NCBI RefSeq assembly: GCF_000716785.1
Contig: NZ_JNYY01000001.1
Location: 186,001 to 250,000 of the forward strand
Length of the DNA stretch: 64,000 bases
Direction of reading: 5' to 3'
Origin: Amycolatopsis vancoresmycina
Lineage (GTDB): Bacteria; Actinomycetota; Actinomycetes; Mycobacteriales; Pseudonocardiaceae
Shown: positions 35,149 to 43,301 of the stretch, piece by piece
Layout of the letters: each line of letters begins with the position of its first letter
Position numbering within the stretch: position 1 is the stretch's first letter
Position numbers and translations under genes: made by a program
Notes under the pieces: model-generated
Told to the model about the DNA's origin: nothing
The model's database searches: none
Seen by the model: the letters and a program-made list of their open reading frames with translations, nothing else

Positions 35149-36900
35149 TCAGGTGCGCTGGCCGGACCACGCTGCCCAGAGCTTGGCGTACCGGCCTCCC
35201 GCGGCCACGAGGTCGTCGTGGGTTCCGGACTCGACCACGGCTCCCGCGTCCAGGACCACGATCCGGTCGGACGCCGCCGCCTGGGTGAGGCGGTGGGCGA
35301 CCACCAGTGCCGTTCGTCCTTCCAGGGCCGCCGCGGCCGCGGCCTCCAGGACCCGGGAGCCCGCGCTGCCCGCCTCGGCCGTGGCCTCGTCGAGGATCGC
35401 GATCGGCGGGTCGGCCAGCACCAGGCGGGCCAGGGCCAGCTGCTGCGCCTGCGTCACCGTCAGCTGGTGACCGCCTTCGCCGACCACCGTGGCCAGCCCC
35501 GACGGCAGCGAGTCGACCCAGGTCAGCGCGCCCACCTTCGCCAGTGCGGCCCGCAGTTCGGCGTCGGCCGCCGACGGGCGGGCCAGGCGCAGGTCGTCGG
35601 CCAGCGAGCCCGCGAAGACGTGGACCTCCTGGCTGATCAGCCCGACCGTCCGGCGCGTGCCGTCCGGCCCCAGCTCGTCCAGCGACACGCCGCCGACGGC
35701 GACCGAACCCGTGTCCGGGCGGTGGATGCCGGCGATCAGCTTGGCCAGCGTCGTCTTCCCGGCGCCGCTCGCGCCCACCAGTGCCACCCGCTCGCCGGGG
35801 GCGACGCCGAGGTCGACGTCCCGCAGCACCGGGTGACCGTCCACATAGGAGTACCCGAGGCCCGCGGTCTTCACCGACGAATCACCCGGCCGCGACGGCT
35901 GCGCGGGCGAGGCCTCGGCGGGCAGGTCGGCGACGCCGATCAGCCGCGCGAGGCTGGCCGCGGCCGCCTGCGCGTCGTCGACCAGCGCCAGCGCGGTCGT
36001 GATCGGCCCGAACAGGCTGTGGAAGTACAACGCCGCCGCCGTCGCCACGCCGACCGTCACCGCGTCCGTCCCGACCAGCAGGAACCCCGTTGCCAGCACG
36101 GCCGAGAGCCCGACGAACTCCGCCAGGTTCAGCCGCGCGTAGAACCGCGTCACCAGCCGTATCCCGCGCAGCGCCAGGGAAACGGCGGCGCCGGACCGTT
36201 CGCGCACCCGCGCCAGGTGGGTGTCCGCGAGCCGGAACGCGCGGACCGTCTTCGCGCCGCCGACGGTGTCCAGCAGCTGCTGCTGTTGCGCCCCGACGGC
36301 TTCGCGCTGCGCGGCGTACAACGGCTTCGCGCGCGGCACGTACCAGCGCACGGTCCACAGCTGGATCGGCACGGCCAGCAGCGCGGCCGGCAGGAACCGC
36401 CAGTCGAGCACGGCCAGCGCGCCGAAGGTCAGGACGACCGTCAGCACCGACCGGCCCAGCTCGGGCAGCGCCTGCCGGACACCCTCGGCGACGACCGAGA
36501 CGTCGTTGGTCACGCGGGCGGTCAGGTCGCCGGACCCGGCGCGCTCGAGCTGCTCCAGCGGCAGGCCGAGGGCGCGCTCGACGAAGCGTTCGCGCAGCTC
36601 GGCCAGGATCGTCTCGCCCAGCCGCGCGACCAGCGACACGCCGATCGCGGTGGCCACCGCCTGCGCCACCGCGACGAGCACCAGCCCCGCCGCCGGCGTG
36701 ACCAGCTCGGCTGCCGGCCGGCGCGTGGCGACCAGGTCGACGACCCGGCCGAGCAGGGGTGCGGTGAGCAGGCCGATCGCGGTGGCCGCGACGAGCGTCG
36801 TGAACGCGGCCGCCGCGCGGCCCTTCTGCCGTCCGGCGAGCTCGCCGACGACGGCGCGGATCCGGCGGCCGTCGGCCACCGGGAGGAGTTCGCGGGTCAC
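35149..36900 (-). CDS. ABC exporter-type half-transporter, subunit with degenerate signature (siderophore)
   Basis: A 583-residue membrane-ATPase fusion: six membrane helices (to about residue 320), then an ATPase domain with intact Walker A GASGAGKTT. The signature is degenerate: LTVTQAQQ stands where LSGGQ is expected. Walker B is AILDEATAEAGSAGS. It is translated from GTG overlapping the upstream subunit's stop (GTGA), so the two form a heterodimer. Pairs like this in actinobacterial siderophore loci act in siderophore export or, as IrtAB, import; direction cannot be decided. It is controlled from the iron box at 38593-38611. Confidence 0.88.
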   Translation of the reverse strand: MTRELLPVADGRRIRAVVGELAGRQKGRAAAAFTTLVAATAIGLLTAPLLGRVVDLVATRRPAAELVTPAAGLVLVAVAQAVATAIGVSLVARLGETILAELRERFVERALGLPLEQLERAGSGDLTARVTNDVSVVAEGVRQALPELGRSVLTVVLTFGALAVLDWRFLPAALLAVPIQLWTVRWYVPRAKPLYAAQREAVGAQQQQLLDTVGGAKTVRAFRLADTHLARVRERSGAAVSLALRGIRLVTRFYARLNLAEFVGLSAVLATGFLLVGTDAVTVGVATAAALYFHSLFGPITTALALVDDAQAAAASLARLIGVADLPAEASPAQPSRPGDSSVKTAGLGYSYVDGHPVLRDVDLGVAPGERVALVGASGAGKTTLAKLIAGIHRPDTGSVAVGGVSLDELGPDGTRRTVGLISQEVHVFAGSLADDLRLARPSAADAELRAALAKVGALTWVDSLPSGLATVVGEGGHQLTVTQAQQLALARLVLADPPIAILDEATAEAGSAGSRVLEAAAAAALEGRTALVVAHRLTQAAASDRIVVLDAGAVVESGTHDDLVAAGGRYAKLWAAWSGQRT

Positions 36901-38567
36901 GCCAGCACCGCCGCTCGGTAGTCGGGACGGCCGGCGAGCTCGGCGTGCCGGCCTTCGCCCGCGACGCGCCCGTCGTCGAGCAGGACGACCCGGTCGGCCG
37001 CGGCCAGCAGGGCCGGGCTGGTGGTCACGAGGATCGTGGTGCGGCCGCGCCGCAGCTCGGCCAGCCCGGCGGCGATCCGGGCCTCGGTGACCGTGTCGAC
37101 GGCGGTCGTCGGGTCGTGCAGCACGAGCACCGGGGCGTCGGCGGCGAGCGCCCGCGCGAGGGCGACCCGCTGGCGCTGCCCGCCCGACAGCGACCGCCCG
37201 CGTTCGGTGACGGCGGTCGCGGCGCCGTCGGGCAGGGCGCTCGCCACCTCGTCGACGGCGGCCGCGGCCATCGCCTCGGCGGCCAGTGGCCCGGACGTCA
37301 CGTTGTCCGCGACCGTCCCGGCGAACAGGTCCGCGTCGTGCGCGGCCACCAGCACCACTTCGCGGACCCGGCCGGGGTCCACCGTGGACAGATCAACCGA
37401 ATCGACCGACACCGAACCACCCGCGGGATCGGCGGCGCGGCCGAGGCAGTCGAGCAGGTCGGTTGCGGCGGCCGGGTCGGTGGCGACCACCCCCAGCAGC
37501 TCGCCGGGACGGGCCTCGAAGGCGACGTCACGCAGCGCGCCCCGGCTCAGCGCGGACAGCCGCACGTGCCCGGCCGCCGGCGTGGGCAGGGTGGCTTCCC
37601 CGGCGCCGACGGCGGGCGGCGCGTCCAGGACGCCGGCGATCCGCGCGGCGGACGCCCGGCCCTGCGCGAGCTCGCCGTTGACCCAAGAAAAGATGCTGAA
37701 CGGCGTGATTAGGTACTGCGCGAGCCCGACCGCGGCGACCAGGTCGCCGACGCTGATGTCGCCCGCCGCGGCGAGGTTGCCGCCGACGAGCGCGACCACG
37801 GCGATGAAGATCCCGGTGAGCGCCAGCAGCGCCCCGTTGTGCCAGGCCTGGGCGCGGGCCGCGCGCAGCGTCGCCCGCAGCGAGTCCTGGCTGGTCCGGC
37901 GGTAGCGGTCGACGGCCGCGCGTTCGGCGCCGACGCCCTTCAGCACGCGCAGCCCGGCGACGAGGTCGGTGGCGACGCCGGAGGCGAACGCCGAGCGCTC
38001 CTGCTCGGCCTCGCTGCGGCGCTCCAGCGGCTTGCCGATCAGGTGCGCCAGGTACAGCATCGGCGGCGTGCCGAGCAGCACGAGCAGGCCCAGCGGCAGC
38101 GACATGGTGAGCAGCGCGACCGCGCTGACCAGCAGCCCGGCCAGGCCGGCGACACCGAACGGCAGCACGCCGTTGACCGTGCCGACCCGCTTCGCGTCCG
38201 ACGTCGCGATGCTCACCAGCTCGCCCGCGAGGGTGCCGGAGCCGGCGACGCCGCCCGGGTGCAGGACCCGGCGGCCGAGGTCGAGGCGCAGGTCGTGGGC
38301 GGCGCGTTCGGCGGCGCGCTCGCCGAACCGGGCCCCCAGGCGGTAGCTGGTCGACAGCGCGGCGAAGAGCACGCCCAGCACCGCCAGCCAGAGGAGCAGC
38401 GTGCTGACCGAGCCGTTCGCCACGGCCTGGTCGATGACCACGCCGATCACCACCGGCACCAGTGCTTCGCCGCCTTGGTGGCCCGCGGTCAGCAGCGCCG
38501 CGAGCGCCACCGATCGTCGTTGCCCGGCGATCGACCGGCGGAGGACCTGCCGTCCCGTCGTGCTCAC
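36897..38567 (-). CDS. ABC exporter-type half-transporter, subunit with degenerate Walker A (siderophore)
   Basis: A 556-residue partner of the downstream subunit: six membrane helices, then an ATPase domain. Walker A is lost (VVATDPAAATDLL instead of GxxGxGKST) and Walker B reads LVLHDPTTAVD, lacking the usual Asp-Glu pair; the signature LSGGQRQRVALARAL is intact. Together with the partner this leaves one composite ATP site functional and one degenerate, the known asymmetric heterodimer design. The GTG at 38567 lies 26 bp after an iron box, placing it in the siderophore regulon. Confidence 0.88.
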   Translation of the reverse strand: MSTTGRQVLRRSIAGQRRSVALAALLTAGHQGGEALVPVVIGVVIDQAVANGSVSTLLLWLAVLGVLFAALSTSYRLGARFGERAAERAAHDLRLDLGRRVLHPGGVAGSGTLAGELVSIATSDAKRVGTVNGVLPFGVAGLAGLLVSAVALLTMSLPLGLLVLLGTPPMLYLAHLIGKPLERRSEAEQERSAFASGVATDLVAGLRVLKGVGAERAAVDRYRRTSQDSLRATLRAARAQAWHNGALLALTGIFIAVVALVGGNLAAAGDISVGDLVAAVGLAQYLITPFSIFSWVNGELAQGRASAARIAGVLDAPPAVGAGEATLPTPAAGHVRLSALSRGALRDVAFEARPGELLGVVATDPAAATDLLDCLGRAADPAGGSVSVDSVDLSTVDPGRVREVVLVAAHDADLFAGTVADNVTSGPLAAEAMAAAAVDEVASALPDGAATAVTERGRSLSGGQRQRVALARALAADAPVLVLHDPTTAVDTVTEARIAAGLAELRRGRTTILVTTSPALLAAADRVVLLDDGRVAGEGRHAELAGRPDYRAAVLA

Positions 38568-38592
38568 CCGCGCCTCCCTGTCCAGAGCTGGG

Positions 38593-38611
38593 ATAGGTAA
38601 GGCTAGTCTAA
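38593..38611. promoter_or_regulatory. IdeR/DmdR-type iron box before the ABC half-transporter pair
   Basis: ATAGGTAAGGCTAGTCTAA fits 15 of 19 positions of the IdeR consensus and lies just upstream of the GTG at 38567, with the DMT gene ending 10 bases beyond it. Confidence 0.82.
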
Positions 38612-38620
38612 GTAAAGAAG

Positions 38621-39481
38621 TTACGGGAAAACGGTCGGCTTCGTCTCAGTCCGCTGTTCCGTCGCCGGTTCGCCGAACCGGGCCAGCGCGAGCGCGGCCA
38701 CGACGGCGAGCACGAACCCGGCGACGGCGACGACCGCGAACCCCGGCCGGGTGCGGTCGCCGAGGGCCAGCACGCCGACCAGCGACGGGAACACCGTTTC
38801 GCCGAGCACCATCATCGCAGTCGAAGTGGTGACGCTCCCGCGTTGCAGCGCCGTCGCGTAGAACAGCATGGCCAGCCCGCCGGCCACCGCCACGGTGTAG
38901 GTGGCGGGGTCGGTGAGCAGGTCGAGCGGCGCGAGGCTGGGGATGATCCGGCCGGCGATCGCGACGACGCCGAAGCACAGCCCGGCGACGAGCCCGAGCG
39001 CCGGCGTCCGGATCCGGCGGTTCGCCCGGCCCGCGACGATCCCGGCCACGCCCAGCACGGCGACCGCGCCGATCAGGGCGAACCGGAACCCGAGCCCGAC
39101 CGGATCGGACCCTTCGCTCTCGGCGGCGGCGCCCAGCAGCGCGAGCCCGGCGCACACGACGGCGACGGCCGCCCACTCCCGCCGCCCGAGCCGCACGCCG
39201 AGGAACCGCGCGGCGACGGCGGTCACGGCGAGGCTCGCGGCGAGCGCGGCCTGGACGACGAACAGCGGCAGGACGTGCAGGGCGGCGATCTGCGCGACGA
39301 ACCCGAGCACGTCGAGGGACAGGCCGAGCACGAACTTCCACTGCCCGAGCACCCGCACCAGCAGCTTCGGGTCGACGCCGTCGGCGCCGGTGTCTGTGGC
39401 CCGCGCGGCGACGGACTGCATCACCGAAGCCACGCCGTACGCGCATGCCGCGCCCAGGGCGCAGAGCAGTCCCCACCACAT
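38621..39481 (-). CDS. DMT-superfamily (EamA-like) membrane transporter
   Basis: A 286-residue protein with about ten hydrophobic helices in two similar halves and a Gly/Ala-rich character, as in drug/metabolite transporters. The ATG at 39481 starts MWWGLLCALGAACAYGVASV; the frame extends upstream only as antisense of the DinB gene. The stop lies 10 bases before the iron box of the ABC pair on the same strand, so read-through into that operon is possible, but the gene itself has no visible iron box. Substrate unknown. Confidence 0.82.
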   Translation of the reverse strand: MWWGLLCALGAACAYGVASVMQSVAARATDTGADGVDPKLLVRVLGQWKFVLGLSLDVLGFVAQIAALHVLPLFVVQAALAASLAVTAVAARFLGVRLGRREWAAVAVVCAGLALLGAAAESEGSDPVGLGFRFALIGAVAVLGVAGIVAGRANRRIRTPALGLVAGLCFGVVAIAGRIIPSLAPLDLLTDPATYTVAVAGGLAMLFYATALQRGSVTTSTAMMVLGETVFPSLVGVLALGDRTRPGFAVVAVAGFVLAVVAALALARFGEPATEQRTETKPTVFP

Positions 39482-39537
39482 GGGTCTCACTCTATTTCGC
39501 CGCGGATTTTGTCGGACCGGTGCGGTAGGTTGCGGCC

Positions 39538-40050
39538 ATGTCGAACACGAGTTCGAAGACGCACCGCCGCTGGCCGGCCCGCCTGGCGGCCGACGAGCTG
39601 CGCCTGCAGCTGGAGTTCCTGCAGTTCCTGCGGGCGACGGCGGTGAACAAGCTGGCCGGGCTGTCGCGCGAGGACGCGGTGGCGACGTTGTTGCCGACGT
39701 CCCCGCGGATGAGCGCGCTGGGCGTGGTGAAGCACCTGACGGCGGTCGAGCGCTGGTGGCTGTGCATCGAGGCGGGCGGGGCGGACCTGCCGTCGCTGTG
39801 GGCGGGCAGCCCGGACCCGAGCTGGGACGTGGCGCCGGAGGACACGCCGGTCTCGGTGGTGGCGGCGTACAAGGCGGAGTGGGCGCGGGCGGAGAAGGCA
39901 CTGCGCCGGCTGGGCCCGGACGACCGGACCCGGCGCCGGTCGGAGTTCACCGTGCGGTGGGTGGTGGCGCATGTGGTGCAGGAGACGGCGCGGCATGTGG
40001 GGCATTTGGACGTGCTGCGGGAGCTGGCCGATGGGGAGGTGGGTGAGTGA
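39538..40050 (+). CDS. DinB-family protein (DUF664)
   Basis: A 170-residue four-helix protein with the DUF664 pattern: LGVVKHLTAVERWWL (first metal histidine, followed by Glu-Arg-Trp) and VVAHVVQETARHVGHLDVLREL with further histidines at the C-terminus. It is similar in build to the protein at 11535 but not a recent copy. Divergent from the DMT transporter with 56 bp between starts. The reaction is unknown; family members include mycothiol-dependent enzymes. Confidence 0.85.
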   Translation: MSNTSSKTHRRWPARLAADELRLQLEFLQFLRATAVNKLAGLSREDAVATLLPTSPRMSALGVVKHLTAVERWWLCIEAGGADLPSLWAGSPDPSWDVAPEDTPVSVVAAYKAEWARAEKALRRLGPDDRTRRRSEFTVRWVVAHVVQETARHVGHLDVLRELADGEVGE

Positions 40051-40230
40051 GGGAGCGGTGAGGGGGTGGTTGCCGGGCGGGCCGGGCGCAGGTGGGCCGG
40101 GTTGAGCTGAGCGGGCCGAGCCGGACGCCGCTGGGGCGGCGAGCCCTGCGCCGGGCTTGCTGAGGTGGCCTTGCGAGGTGGGCTCGGGGAACGGGCTGAG
40201 CCGGGCCGGTGGGGCGGAGCGAGCTGAGCT

Positions 40231-40355
40231 GGGTCGGCCGGGCTGGGTCGCTCGGACCGAGCCGGGCTGGGTCGCGCGGGCTGGGTCGGCCGGGCTGGGT
40301 CGCTCGGACCGAGCCGGGCTGGGTCGCGCGGGCTGGGTCGGCTGGGCCGGGCTGG
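40231..40355. repeat. 52-bp tandem repeat, 2.3 copies
   Basis: An exact 52-bp unit starts at 40231 and 40283 and a partial one at 40335. Inside the unit GGGCTGGGTCG recurs, and each unit holds the 13-bp dyad GCTCGG-A-CCGAGC. The whole stretch 40051-40380 is G-rich on this strand and built of variants of GGGCTGGGTCG and GAGCCGGGC. No gene is seen in it. Confidence 0.85.
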
Positions 40356-40617
40356 CGCAGCGTCGGCAAGTCCGGCGCGCGGCGAAGCGGCGAAAACCGG
40401 GTGACAAGCACCATTACCCTGGATTCGTGGCCGTCGTCGCGGGATACCGCCGATTTACCGGCCCCCTGGCCCTCGTGGGTGCCAGCGGGGCTCCGGTGCC
40501 ATGCCCGCGGCAAGCGCTGCCTGAACCAGCGCCGAAGCCGCTGCACTGACCTCGCCGGGCGTCCGGGCCAGGGGGAGCCGACTCCCCGAAAAGCCCGCCC
40601 ACCCCGGAGGTCCAGTC
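40356..40617 (+). other. Leader region of the PheRS-like gene
   Basis: No convincing gene. A GTG at about 40400 (GTGACAAGCACC) opens a frame with four Trp codons in its first 30 or so, but it runs on into the antisense-like frame of the next gene and has no clear ribosome site. A small hairpin, GGGGAG-CCGA-CTCCCC, lies at 40572-40587, and GGAGG sits just before the ATG at 40618. I looked for a T-box (the conserved AGGGTGGNACCGCG) and did not find it. Confidence 0.4.
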
Positions 40618-41769
40618 ATGCCCGAACCACTCACCCCCGCCCAGCTCACCCAAGCGCTCGCCGTCCGGGATCTCACCGATCCCGCTGCCGGGCCGCACGC
40701 CGTCCAGCTCCTCGTCGATCAGGCCGTCGATGCCCTCGCCCGCCGGTGGTCCTGCTCCGTGCGGTGGTGGCGCGGGGATCGGGTCGTCACCGTCGCCGAC
40801 AACTACGACAACCTCGGCTACCACCCCGGGGACGTCACCCGGGACGCCCGCTACACCCGGTACGTCGACCAGGACCACGTCCTGCGCAGCCACTCCACCG
40901 CCCTGGTCCCCGCGGCTCTGCGGCAGCTCGCCGCGCGCCCAGCCGACGACGTCCTGCTCGTCTGCCCCGGCCTCGTCTACCGCCGGGACAGCATCGACCG
41001 GTTGCACAGCGGCACTCCGCACCAGCTCGACCTCTGGCGGATCACCCGCGGCCGCACCACCCGGGCCGACCTGGAAGACATGGTCGCCGAGCTCACTCCC
41101 GGGTGGCGCCGGCGGCTCGAACCCCGACTTCATCCGTACACTGTGGACGGTGCGCAGCTCGACGTCGAGCACGACGGCCGGTGGGTCGAAGTCGCCGAGT
41201 GCGGGCTGGTGCACCCCGCCGTGCTCGAACGGGCCGGGCTCGGCGGGACCTGGTCCGGGCTCGCGCTCGGGCTGGGCCTCGACCGGATGCTGATGCTGTG
41301 CAAGGGCATCCCGGACATCCGCCTGCTGCGCTCTGCCGAGCCCGCCGTCGCCGCGCAGATGACCGGCCTCGCGCCCTACCGGCCGGTCTCGGCCCTGCCG
41401 CCCGTGCGCCGCGACCTCTCGATCGCCGTCGCCGCCGACGACCGGGCCGAAGACCTCGGGGACCGGGTGCGGGACGCGCTCGGCGACGACGCCGACGTCG
41501 TCGAGTCGGTCGAGATCCGGCAGGAGACGCCGTGCGCGGCCCTGCCCCCGGCCGCCCTCGCCCGGCTCGGTGCCCGCAGGGACCAGAAGAACCTCCTCGT
41601 CCGCCTGGTGCTGCGGCCGCTCGGCCGGACGCTGTCCGACCACGAGGCGAACGTCCTCAGAGACCGTGCGTACGCCGCGTTGCACCGGGGCGCCGTCCAC
41701 CAGTGGGCCGGGTCAGGCCTGCAGGCCCCGCAGGGCGAGCACGGCGAACCGCCGGGACTCCGCCGGTGA
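40618..41769 (+). CDS. srmL: Orphan PheRS-like ligase: PheS catalytic core plus FDX-ACB domain
   Basis: A 383-residue protein with the class II catalytic core of phenylalanyl-tRNA synthetase alpha chain: LRSHSTA, YRRDSIDRLHSGTPHQLDLWRI (motif 2), ECGLVHPAVLE and motif 3 GLGLGLDRMLML. It is followed by the FDX-ACB anticodon-binding fold otherwise found at the end of PheT (PPVRRDLSIAV to residue about 365). The N-terminal tRNA-binding coiled coil and all of the PheT editing part are missing, so the layout resembles mitochondrial single-chain PheRS. Pipelines call similar actinobacterial proteins PheS-related mystery ligase SrmL, as I recall. Whether it charges tRNA or uses the adenylate for something else is unknown. 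The end overlaps the convergent TetR gene by 57 bp. Confidence 0.85.
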   Translation: MPEPLTPAQLTQALAVRDLTDPAAGPHAVQLLVDQAVDALARRWSCSVRWWRGDRVVTVADNYDNLGYHPGDVTRDARYTRYVDQDHVLRSHSTALVPAALRQLAARPADDVLLVCPGLVYRRDSIDRLHSGTPHQLDLWRITRGRTTRADLEDMVAELTPGWRRRLEPRLHPYTVDGAQLDVEHDGRWVEVAECGLVHPAVLERAGLGGTWSGLALGLGLDRMLMLCKGIPDIRLLRSAEPAVAAQMTGLAPYRPVSALPPVRRDLSIAVAADDRAEDLGDRVRDALGDDADVVESVEIRQETPCAALPPAALARLGARRDQKNLLVRLVLRPLGRTLSDHEANVLRDRAYAALHRGAVHQWAGSGLQAPQGEHGEPPGLRR

Positions 41770-42270
41770 AGCGGCCGGGAGGCCACCGTTGGCCAGCAGG
41801 ACCAGGATCACGTCGGACGCCTGGACGTCGGGGCGCAGGTGACCGGCCGCCCGGGCGCGGCGGGTCAGCTCCGCGATGGCCTTCAGCGCGCGCGAACGGT
41901 CTGCCCCGAAGTCCAGCGCGTGCGGGAACTCCGCCGTGAACGCCGCGGTGAAGCCCCGGTCGCGGGCGTGCAGCTCGCACAGCCGCTCGACCGTCGACGT
42001 GAAACCACGCCCCGGGTCGGGGTCGGCCAGTCCGTCGTCGACGATCGCGTAGCACGCGCGCATCCGGCCGGCGAACGCCGCCGTGGCCAGGGCCTCCTTG
42101 GTCGGGAAGTGGCGGTACAGGGTCGCCGGGCCGACGCCGGCGTGCCGGGCGATCCGCCGCATCGGCACGGTCAGGCCGTCGGCGGCGAACACCGCGCGCG
42201 CCGCCTCGAGGATGCGTTCGCGGTTGTCGCGGGCGTCGGACCGCCGGAGGTGAGGCAAAACCTCGGTCAC
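41713..42270 (-). CDS. TetR-family transcriptional regulator
   Basis: A 185-residue repressor. The N-terminal helix-turn-helix is typical: RERILEAARAVFAADGLTVP, then MRRIARHAGVGPATLYRHFPTKEAL. The C-terminal ligand domain is of the SBT1-like type seen in many actinobacterial TetR proteins. The GTG start at 42270 lies 68 bp from the divergent quinone oxidoreductase gene, its likely target. A perfect dyad at 42291-42304 is a candidate operator. Its 3' end overlaps the PheRS-like gene. Confidence 0.9.
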   Translation of the reverse strand: MTEVLPHLRRSDARDNRERILEAARAVFAADGLTVPMRRIARHAGVGPATLYRHFPTKEALATAAFAGRMRACYAIVDDGLADPDPGRGFTSTVERLCELHARDRGFTAAFTAEFPHALDFGADRSRALKAIAELTRRARAAGHLRPDVQASDVILVLLANGGLPAASPAESRRFAVLALRGLQA

Positions 42271-42290
42271 TTCCTCACTTTAGCCGGCAG

Positions 42291-42304
42291 GCCACGGACG
42301 TGGC
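42291..42304. promoter_or_regulatory. Candidate TetR operator
   Basis: GCCACG-GA-CGTGGC is a perfect 6-bp inverted repeat midway between the divergent TetR and oxidoreductase starts. Position is right for autoregulation and control of the neighbour; no experimental support. Confidence 0.5.
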
Positions 42305-42337
42305 GTTACCGTCCGCCGTCGACGATCGGAGGAAGAC

Positions 42338-43291
42338 GTGAAAGCAGTGGCGGTGCAGGCGTTCGGCGGTCCCGGCGGGCTGGCGGTCGTGGACCGGCCG
42401 GTTCCGGGGCCGGCCGGCGGGCAGGTGCTGATCCGGACCGAGGCCATCGGCGTCGGCGGGGTCGACGTCCTGATCCGCAGCGGCGCGCTCGCCGCGTACG
42501 GCTTCGAGCCCGGGCACGTGCTGGGCGGCGAGATCGCCGGCACGGTGGCCGGGACCGGCGACGGCGTCGACCCGTCCTGGCTCGGGAAGCGCGTCTGGGC
42601 CTTCGCCGGCGTGGGCGGTGGCTACGCCGAGCTGGCCGTCGCCCCGGCCGCGACGCTCGTCCCGCTGCCGGAGACCCTGTCGCCCGTCGACGCGGTGACC
42701 CTCGGCAGCTCCGGGGTGGTCGCCCGCTTCGGCCTGCGCCACGCCCGGTTCGCCCCCGGCGAGTCGGTGCTGATCCGCGGCGCGGCCGGCGGCATCGGGA
42801 TCATGGCCGTCCAGCTCGCGGCCCGCGGCGGCGCGAAGACGATCGCCGTGACGACGTCGTCGGCCGAACGCGGCGAACGGCTGCGTGAGCTGGGCGCGAC
42901 CCACGTCCTGGGCCGCGACGGCGAAGGCGCCGGGGAGTTCGACGTGATCCTCGACGTCGTGGCCGGCCCGGACCTCCCGGCCTTCTTCGCCAAGCTCAAG
43001 CCGAACGGGCGCCTGGTGGCCGTCGGCGCGGTCGCCGGCGACCCGCCCGCCGGCTTCGGCCAGGCGCTGTTCTCGGCGTTCCGCAAGTCGATGTCGTTCG
43101 CCACCTTCAGCGCCGACACCGTGCCCGTGGCGGACCGCACCGAAGCCACGGCCGAGCTCTTCGCCGGCGGCCTGCGGGCGGTCGTGCACGAGGTGCTGCC
43201 GCTGGAGCAGGCCGCGAGAGCACACCGGATGCTCGACGCGGGCGAGGTGTTCGGCCGGATCGTGCTCACCCCGGCGGCCGGCCGCCCGTAG
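42338..43291 (+). CDS. NADPH:quinone oxidoreductase / zinc-free MDR alcohol dehydrogenase
   Basis: A 317-residue medium-chain dehydrogenase/reductase of the quinone oxidoreductase branch. It shows the N-terminal GroES-like domain (VLIRTEAIGVGGVDVLIRSG, FEPGHVLGGEIAG), the nucleotide-binding motif RGAAGGIGIMAVQLA near residue 148, and FDVILDVVAG. Catalytic and structural zinc cysteines are absent, as in quinone reductases. The GTG start has GGAGGA upstream. It is divergent from the TetR gene, so probably induced by an electrophile or drug sensed by that regulator. Confidence 0.9.
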   Translation: MKAVAVQAFGGPGGLAVVDRPVPGPAGGQVLIRTEAIGVGGVDVLIRSGALAAYGFEPGHVLGGEIAGTVAGTGDGVDPSWLGKRVWAFAGVGGGYAELAVAPAATLVPLPETLSPVDAVTLGSSGVVARFGLRHARFAPGESVLIRGAAGGIGIMAVQLAARGGAKTIAVTTSSAERGERLRELGATHVLGRDGEGAGEFDVILDVVAGPDLPAFFAKLKPNGRLVAVGAVAGDPPAGFGQALFSAFRKSMSFATFSADTVPVADRTEATAELFAGGLRAVVHEVLPLEQAARAHRMLDAGEVFGRIVLTPAAGRP

Positions 43292-43301
43292 GGTGTCCGG
43301 C

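Noticed and set aside
34591..35170. Heptapeptide-repeat ORFs on both strands of the 21-bp array
   Set aside because: A 21-bp unit keeps frames open automatically; units drift in sequence without codon-pattern conservation and there is no ribosome site.
40400..40549. Trp-rich leader peptide (GTG near 40400)
   Set aside because: No ribosome site, Trp codons not adjacent, and the frame continues as antisense-like sequence into the next gene.
40356..40617. T-box or tRNA-sensing leader before the PheRS-like gene
   Set aside because: The conserved T-box sequence and specifier stem are not visible; only a 6-bp hairpin is present.
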